A DNA stretch of 64,000 nucleotides from Trichomonas vaginalis G3 (taxonomy: Eukaryota; Parabasalia; Trichomonadida; Trichomonadidae). The position numbers and the translations under genes are program-made. Positions 58,589-64,000 of the stretch are shown piece by piece. Every line of letters begins with the position of its first letter. Within the stretch, counting starts at the first letter, position 1. The notes below the pieces were generated by a model. That model was given only the letters and a program-made list of their open reading frames with translations. It searched no databases and was not told the origin of the DNA. The stretch spans positions 6,915,797-6,979,796 of the forward strand of contig NC_067204.1 of the NCBI RefSeq assembly GCF_026262505.1, written 5' to 3'.

Positions 58589-58624
58589 GTTGTTCTTGAA
58601 CTGACTTCTCTCCGTCAAATATTG

Positions 58625-58739
58625 ACAGTACGCCAGTTTTGACATAATATTGTATTATAAACTTTCCTTTAGTAATATCTGTAAGTTTTGAAGTTATATT
58701 TTTGTCGTCAAGAGATATTATGTCAAAACTGGCGTACTG
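58625..58739. mobile_element. 115-bp MITE-like hairpin element
   Basis: CAGTACGCCAGTTTTGACAT and on (58625-58649) is mirrored perfectly by ATATTATGTCAAAACTGGCG and on (58715-58739), 25-bp arms around a 65-nt AT-rich centre. No clear target duplication. It lies between the end of the Maverick B capsid gene and the host phosphatase gene, about 220 bp upstream of the latter. Confidence 0.8.
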
Positions 58740-58958
58740 AGGTATTCACGAGATGTCTTAAAATCTTAATATATTTGACTGATTTAAGGAAGAATAATAA
58801 TATTTTAAAAAAAATGTGCGTTGTAAGGACTAAAAATCATGATATAATTAATTTATACCATGTTCTTACTTTAAATATCGGCTCTTACTTCAAATAAATA
58901 TCTTGAAAATTTACAAAAAGTTCAAAAAGTGAAAAAGAATTTAAGATAAATATAAAGA

Positions 58959-59687
58959 ATGGGTGAAAATAGTGACGAGAATATTCAAGATATTGAAAGC
59001 AGAGTGATATCTCATGATGGTCTCGTCAAAGATGATGACGATGCTGGTTCTGGTTGCTGTGGCTGTTGTTGCAAATTTCATGCTGCACCAGCCACAGCCA
59101 GGGTGCCATCTGTCGTTATTGAAGAAACCATTACAGCACAGAAAGTACTCGTTCTCGATTTAGATGAAACGCTCGTACATTGTTCATTTTATCCGCCAGA
59201 ATATCACGATTTAACATTACCAATTATTATTGATGGAGTTCAATACGATGTATATGTACAAAAAAGACCATTTCTTGATGAATTTTTAGCTCAAATTATG
59301 CCTTTATTTTATGTTGTTGTTTTTACAGCTTCATTAGGTCCATACGCTAACCCAATTATAGATAAGATCCTTCCAAACCTACCAGCTACGCAGCGTCTTT
59401 TTCGTGAATCATGTTCATTTTCAAACGGAATGTATGTCAAAGATCTCGATATGTTTAATGCGCCTATTAAAAAGATTATCATTGTTGATAACAACCCATG
59501 CTCTTTTAACAGACATCCTGCGAATGGTATATTTTCGATAACTTGGGAAGGAGATCAAAAAGATACTGAACTAATGGATAGAATATTGCCTATATTAAAG
59601 AAATGTGTTGATGCTGATGATGTTAGGAAAGTTATAGCTGAGTATCAACCAAAGAAACAAAACGAACCTTCTGTTTTATCTGTTTAA
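58959..59687 (+). CDS. FCP1/SCP-type (NIF family) protein phosphatase
   Basis: HAD-superfamily Ser phosphatase acting on the RNA polymerase II C-terminal domain or related substrates. Catalytic DLDETLVHC (D-x-D-x-T, about residue 71), then DVYVQKRPFLDEFL, VVVFTASLGPYANPI (motif II region), the KDLDMF insertion-following segment and IIIVDNNPCSF (motif with D-N-x-P). 242 residues, SCP-like length, without BRCT domain. The N-terminal region contains a Cys cluster (GCCGCCCKF, about residues 31-39) that could be palmitoylated, as described for some SCPs. The frame is intact; it lies between two Mavericks. Confidence 0.92.
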   Translation: MGENSDENIQDIESRVISHDGLVKDDDDAGSGCCGCCCKFHAAPATARVPSVVIEETITAQKVLVLDLDETLVHCSFYPPEYHDLTLPIIIDGVQYDVYVQKRPFLDEFLAQIMPLFYVVVFTASLGPYANPIIDKILPNLPATQRLFRESCSFSNGMYVKDLDMFNAPIKKIIIVDNNPCSFNRHPANGIFSITWEGDQKDTELMDRILPILKKCVDADDVRKVIAEYQPKKQNEPSVLSV

Positions 59688-59968
59688 TTAATTTTTTTTT
59701 GTTTTTTAGAAAATAAATTCACTATAATGATATTAGTAAATTCCCATGGAAAAGCATTTTTACTTCATTAATCTATTTAAAACAAAAACAAAATTCAATA
59801 TTTACGGAAAATGATCATGAACTCATAACTGAATAGAAATCATAGAGATTTGTTATTGTTTTTGATATAAGCAAAACGATCAATTCCGAAAGACTATCTA
59901 AAAATCAAAATAAATTTGTTTCATTCTTACTATAATCATTAAAAGTAAGTCTCATATTTATTTGCTTT
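59688..59968. other. 3' flank of the phosphatase gene
   Basis: AT-rich. The stop codon is followed by T-rich DNA and AAATAAA-type signals. Nothing else seen before the A-run of Maverick C. Confidence 0.5.
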
Positions 59969-60256
59969 AAAAAAAAAAAAAAAAAAAAAGGTAGTGGGGC
60001 TTCCAGGCACTTCGTGCCCTCTAGCCCCGAAGATGTTTAGTATAACTTTGTCCGGACAAGTAAGGGTCTATCGTCGCTACAGGAAAAGTTACAGGCGTTC
60101 CAAGGAAGTATACTTTGAGAAGCCTTTTCCCCTTATAGAATGAGATAGGACGGTTATTTTACAAAACTGACAACACTTTGACCGAGTAGTTTTTTGTGCT
60201 GAACAAAAAGTGTCATATAAACATCTGTCAAAAACCGCTTTTTAACTTCACTTAAA

Positions 60257-62275
60257 ATGCCACGTAAGCTACGTAAGAATATACGTAAGAGGAAGAGAGC
60301 ATTGAAACATCCAATAGTAAAACTGACACCACAACAACAGTTGCAACAACAAATGATGAATGACCCCACTATGTTGCAACAAATGTCAAGCAATCCTATG
60401 CTTTTAAACCGAGTTCTTGGTGCACAGAGTGGAGGTTTAAGAGCGGCACTTTTAGCGAAAATGGCAGGCTATGGTGGAGCTGCAGACGGAACAGCATATA
60501 ACCCTCAAAGTCAAATGAATTTGAGTTCACTCAAAAATCAAATAACAGATGTCAAAAAGTCAAACATAGACATACAGAAGCAAATAAGTGAAAACGAAAA
60601 GAAACTAGAATATGACAGACACACAAAGAAACTCAATGAGTTAAACGTAGAGAAAAAGAAGAAAGAAGAACAACTGAAAGAACTAAGTACAGAGGAATAT
60701 GCGAAAAAAGTGTCAGAAAAAGCAACAGAAGTAGCAAAAATGGAACAAGATGTCATAAATTTGAAAAACCATACTACTCGATATAAAGTACTGAAAGATG
60801 AAGAAATAAAACAAAAAGCCCTGAAGACATATATGGATAGCGATGAGTATAAAAAGGAAGTTGAAGCAAATGTAAAGGCAGAAAAACTTTTACAGTTGCA
60901 AAACCAAACCGTACAGTATGAAAACTTAGCACAAGAAAGTAAAAATAACGACGCGGCTATGCAAAAGGCAATGAAAAGCTCAGAATATATAAAAGCTAAC
61001 AATGACTGGTTAGATGCCCAAGCCAACGCTAAAGCAGCCCAGCTTATAGGGTCAATAAGGACAAAAATACAAGCGGATGAAGACAGTTCAAATGAAGCTT
61101 TAACAAATGCTGACTTTAAGAACGCCTTCGAAGCTCTTCATAGTAAGGTGAAACAAGTGAACGACTTCTCATCTGGAAAGAAACTGAAGTCTGAAGGTTT
61201 CGACAAAGAGTTAAGAGAAGTAGCACAAAATATGACGAAAATAACAGATGCAGCAACGAGACAGGCAGTTCAAAGTGCCTATGACGCCGTTAGAGCAACT
61301 GTTGTGGAAAGTCAAGAAAAAGAGTTACAACAGACCAAAACAGACCTAGTAAATGCTTTCTTAAAAACGAAAAGTCAGGTAGGACATTATGCTGCAGATG
61401 GAACATATGTGCCAGCTGGTGGAACTTATATACCACCAAACCCTCCAAGAGAAGCACCTGCACCAGGACTACCTAAAACATTTACATCGTCACATGGACA
61501 CAGACACAGGCATGCACCACAACAACAACCAACAGTTCAAAATCCAACACAACAACCAACACAACAACCAGCACAGCAACCAACAGTTCAAAACCCTGCA
61601 CAACAACAACCACAAACAGAGCAAGGACATAAAAGAAGTAGAGAACAAGGAAACCAAGAATTCTTAAAAATGCTTAAAGAAGAGTGTGGTTTCCCAGATA
61701 CTGTTGACTTTAGTGACAGATATAAAGAAGCTATTAGAAAGTTCAAGGATGGAAATACTGACCCGAACCTATTTAGCTTTATGGCTCAGCACCAAAACGG
61801 ATATAATCTCAAACCTGGAAAATACAAGCTCGCTAAGGGATATGATTTAATAGCATATCATCCAAATGACATGGATGAATTTACTCCGAGATATTTGATG
61901 TCAGAGCTAAATGACAATTCAACTTTCGTCATGAAACGCGTAAAAAATAGAGACGGAACGAAAGAACAAAAGCTTATGAATGCGGATGACGTAGATAGGG
62001 AAATTGTTGAAAACGGTCTCGGAATATATGAAATGCCAGCAGATGAGGTACAAGAAACTCCACAGGAAGAAGTTCAGATACAACCAGACATGGAAGAAAT
62101 AGTTCAGCAACAACAGCTAGAAGAGCCTGAAGGAAACGAACAAGTCCTTCCTTTGGAAACTAACTTCACAGAACTAGATGAAGATTTGGAACAGCCGAAA
62201 AATCTTGACCCTCAACAAGAGTATGCGGAGAATATGGAATATTTCCAAGAGTCTAAAAAAAATCGGCTGACATAG
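60257..62275 (+). CDS. Maverick C: long coiled-coil, Gln/Pro-rich protein (672 aa)
   Basis: Very basic N-terminus (MPRKLRKNIRKRKRALKH), a Gln/Met-rich stretch (QQQLQQQMMNDPTMLQQMSS), about 270 residues of coiled coil (KKKEEQLKELSTEEYAKK and similar), a Gln/Pro/Thr repeat region (PTQQPTQQPAQQPTVQNPAQ) and an acidic C-terminus. No enzyme motif. The layout resembles a core or scaffolding polyprotein placed before the capsid gene. Confidence 0.6.
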   Translation: MPRKLRKNIRKRKRALKHPIVKLTPQQQLQQQMMNDPTMLQQMSSNPMLLNRVLGAQSGGLRAALLAKMAGYGGAADGTAYNPQSQMNLSSLKNQITDVKKSNIDIQKQISENEKKLEYDRHTKKLNELNVEKKKKEEQLKELSTEEYAKKVSEKATEVAKMEQDVINLKNHTTRYKVLKDEEIKQKALKTYMDSDEYKKEVEANVKAEKLLQLQNQTVQYENLAQESKNNDAAMQKAMKSSEYIKANNDWLDAQANAKAAQLIGSIRTKIQADEDSSNEALTNADFKNAFEALHSKVKQVNDFSSGKKLKSEGFDKELREVAQNMTKITDAATRQAVQSAYDAVRATVVESQEKELQQTKTDLVNAFLKTKSQVGHYAADGTYVPAGGTYIPPNPPREAPAPGLPKTFTSSHGHRHRHAPQQQPTVQNPTQQPTQQPAQQPTVQNPAQQQPQTEQGHKRSREQGNQEFLKMLKEECGFPDTVDFSDRYKEAIRKFKDGNTDPNLFSFMAQHQNGYNLKPGKYKLAKGYDLIAYHPNDMDEFTPRYLMSELNDNSTFVMKRVKNRDGTKEQKLMNADDVDREIVENGLGIYEMPADEVQETPQEEVQIQPDMEEIVQQQQLEEPEGNEQVLPLETNFTELDEDLEQPKNLDPQQEYAENMEYFQESKKNRLT

Positions 62276-63447
62276 TAGAAGAATATCGAAAAATGTTTGC
62301 CGACATACAAAAGACTCCAACATCAGATGAAAATATTCAGCATAGAATGGAAGACTGAAAAAAAATGTACACAAATACAACAACCCTTTTTACTTACGAG
62401 CATTTAACGTTCAATCTTCGGATGAACTCGGTGAAAATAAAAGGTTAAATTTCAAGAAAACATATAGAAATGAAACATTGTTTAAAGTTCATTCAGAACC
62501 TAACCAAGATGGAAACAAACCTACTTTTGTTTCTGCAGACGATGGAATACAATGAGATGGGGTCATAAAGCTAATCCAGATAGGTGGTTCATAAACTTAC
62601 AACCACAATTCCAAGAAGTTGTAGACGCAATGGAAGTCAATGGTGAACGAGATATAGCTGGTATTTTAAGCGCGGCTTTAATGCCATTGAAAGATATGAA
62701 ACATGCAGATATTTTGGACCAGTATGAAATGAACATGGCTGATGGAAATATAACACCTGACGTTCTAGAACATTTATCTCAAAGAACTACACAGAACCAT
62801 AGAGATGGTATATTTGGTGAAGAGTTTAGAAAGAAAGTTAGGGAGGAGAAGGAAGAGAACCTATTGTACATGACCTTGCAAACGAAAGTTTACAAAATGT
62901 CATAAAAACTTACTTTGCAGGACGATGAACGAGAAGGATGAATATTTAAGAAAACTCAAATGGACAGTACCAAATGAAATGTTAGTATTGAAAAACATGT
63001 TCCTTGACAAAATAAAACCAACTACAGAAATAAACGACGCAAGACTGAAAGATTGGGTAAAAGCTTTCCCATTCACAAAAGATATTGGTAACATGGAAAG
63101 AAAAACCAGAATGGCTACAAAAACATATATTTGGAAACGAGCTTATTCCATATGGACAAGCACTGTTTGAAGAGCTTGAACCAGAAACTCAGGAAAGAGT
63201 CATGCAAACAATACGCAAAGACTCAAATACAGACTATGACAAACTCTTTCTAGGATATAGGTTACCTGAGATGGGCGACCAGAGCCAAAGGCAAAAAGGA
63301 CATGGGAAATTTGCAACATACTAGATGAACATAATGCAAAGATGCAACAACTTCAAGCAGAGGGCAATGAAGGAAAAAGAAGAGTTAAAAACTCAGTCAG
63401 GAAGAAAGTAAAGCTTGGTCCACGTGGGTTCTATTATGACATATAAA
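62276..63447 (+). pseudogene. Maverick C: continuation region of the long gene, broken
   Basis: Protein-like text in several frames (DRWFINLQPQFQEVVDAMEV, DEYLRKLKWTVPNEMLVLKN, LFEELEPETQERVMQTIRK), ending with a basic segment KVKLGPRGFYYDI just before the capsid gene. It probably belongs to one or two genes between the coiled-coil protein and the capsid protein. No family recognised. Confidence 0.5.
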
Positions 63448-63478
63448 TCCAACTATTCTATATTTTTACTCATATGAA

Positions 63479-64000
63479 ATGTACGCCGCTCAGAATATAA
63501 CGCCAACAGTTTTGGATGCTATGAATGGAAATGTTTCCGAATGGTATAACGAATGCGACAATGCCATTAGAAGGTCAGAAATAGTTCCTGGAACTTACGA
63601 ATATACAACTGCTGTTTCTTATGGAAACGTAGGTGAGTTTGGAGAAGGTTCTTCAACAACAGTAGATATTGCTTGCGACAGGTTTCATATTATTTCTATT
63701 GACAACTCATTCTTATACGTGGAACAAGACATTGAAATAAAACCTTCTGCCAAGTTGTCTGACAAGAAAGGTTGCAATGGAATTTTCTATGTCGGATACC
63801 AATATGCTCCAGAAGTTTTCATGGGATATAAGATATATTCTAACTCTGACTTAGTTCAAACAGTAACATGGGCAAACTATGAATGGTTCGCTTTGAGAAA
63901 CTCAGTACAACCACAAGCTAGAGAACAAACAGACCAGTATGCAACTATTGAGAAAATAAGAAGACTTGACCCTAACGTTCCAGGAGTTTATGTTAACCTT
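63479..64000 (+). CDS. Maverick C: major capsid protein, lineage 1, N-terminal part
   Basis: Start at ATG 63479 (MYAAQNITPTVLDAMNGNVS), preceded by TATATTTTTACTCATATGAA. Runs off the right edge with an open frame. Practically identical to 57012-57530. It supplies the true beginning of this capsid lineage, which the B copy lacks. Jelly-roll type assignment as for the B copy. Confidence 0.75.
   Translation, partial: MYAAQNITPTVLDAMNGNVSEWYNECDNAIRRSEIVPGTYEYTTAVSYGNVGEFGEGSSTTVDIACDRFHIISIDNSFLYVEQDIEIKPSAKLSDKKGCNGIFYVGYQYAPEVFMGYKIYSNSDLVQTVTWANYEWFALRNSVQPQAREQTDQYATIEKIRRLDPNVPGVYVNL

Larger units (their letters stand above)
27260..58590. mobile_element. Maverick/Polinton B: mosaic of at least two elements, broken
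   Basis: Begins with the same terminus as Maverick C (27260-27337). Contains two polB genes, a broken rve integrase, penton-like genes of several lineages, two major-capsid lineages, a Dam-type methyltransferase, a fibre-like gene and a KilA-N region. One element would carry only one polB and one major capsid gene, so at least two Mavericks have recombined or nested here. About a dozen breaks overall. No matching right terminus before the host gene at 58959. Very high identity between internal copies points to a young age. Confidence 0.85.
59969..64000. mobile_element. Maverick/Polinton C, left part (runs off the right edge)
   Basis: Starts with 21 A residues and the same 56-bp terminus as Maverick B (59990-60045) in the same orientation. 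Then a long coiled-coil gene and the major capsid gene of lineage 1. Gene order differs from B after the terminus. Young by its near identity to the B capsid segment (57.0-58.6 kb). The visible part is broken in a few places, all before the capsid gene. Confidence 0.85.

Noticed and set aside
60538-61026. 162-codon minus-strand ORF rich in Phe/Ser/Cys
   Set aside because: Antisense of the Lys/Glu-rich coiled coil on the plus strand.

Overview
The window reads as nuclear DNA of a parabasalid protist, almost certainly Trichomonas vaginalis or a close relative. The evidence is a hydrogenosomal malic enzyme with the short MLTSV-type targeting presequence, a hydrogenosomal [2Fe-2S] ferredoxin, 10-15 nt 5' leaders that begin at Inr-like TCACTT sites, Tvmar1-like mariner sequence, and several Maverick (Polinton) copies that carry a Dam-type adenine methyltransferase and KilA-N genes. 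Host genes occupy only about 8 kb. The rest is mobile DNA, much of it nested.

1-4.66 kb: right part of a Maverick (A) with packaging ATPase, penton-like minor capsid protein and small virion-like genes; what is visible looks open. 4.66-10.1 kb: two DDE (DD35D, pogo/DDE_1 type) transposase genes separated by a 121-bp tandem repeat. The second is split by a mariner remnant and carries a C-terminal domain that looks like a ubiquitin-specific protease without its catalytic cysteine. 10.1-16.5 kb: a Russian-doll structure. A transposon with about 0.6 kb terminal inverted repeats and a broken integrase-type transposase contains a 2.9 kb hAT-like element (8-bp target duplication), which contains a 0.94 kb element built around five consecutive hairpins. 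A second, inverted copy of the hairpin element lies just outside. 16.8-17.35 kb: a 122-bp tandem array of three hairpins per unit, one of which shows compensatory base changes between units.

17.3-27.2 kb: the host island. It holds malic enzyme (+), a 1.1 kb hAT-like element inserted 48 bp upstream of a class 3 lipase (+), ferredoxin (-), a multi-pass membrane protein (+), a Vti1-like Qb-SNARE (-) and an ankyrin-repeat remnant.

27.26-58.6 kb: Maverick DNA (B). It begins with a recognisable terminus but is a mosaic of at least two elements: two polB genes, several penton-like genes, two major-capsid lineages, a broken integrase, a Dam-type methyltransferase, a phage-tail-collar fibre protein, three KilA-N genes and a duplicated KilA-N/GIY-YIG gene. 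A 1.5 kb stretch is an inverted copy of the Maverick A capsid block. Copies are very similar to one another, which points to recent activity, but B as a whole is broken in roughly a dozen places. Between 36.7 and 56.4 kb the intergenic spaces carry GGTGA iterons around a GATC-centred palindrome. 58.6-59.97 kb: a 115-bp MITE and a host FCP1/SCP-type phosphatase gene. 59.97-64 kb: the start of a third Maverick (C), same terminus and same orientation as B, with a long coiled-coil gene followed by the major capsid gene, which runs off the window.
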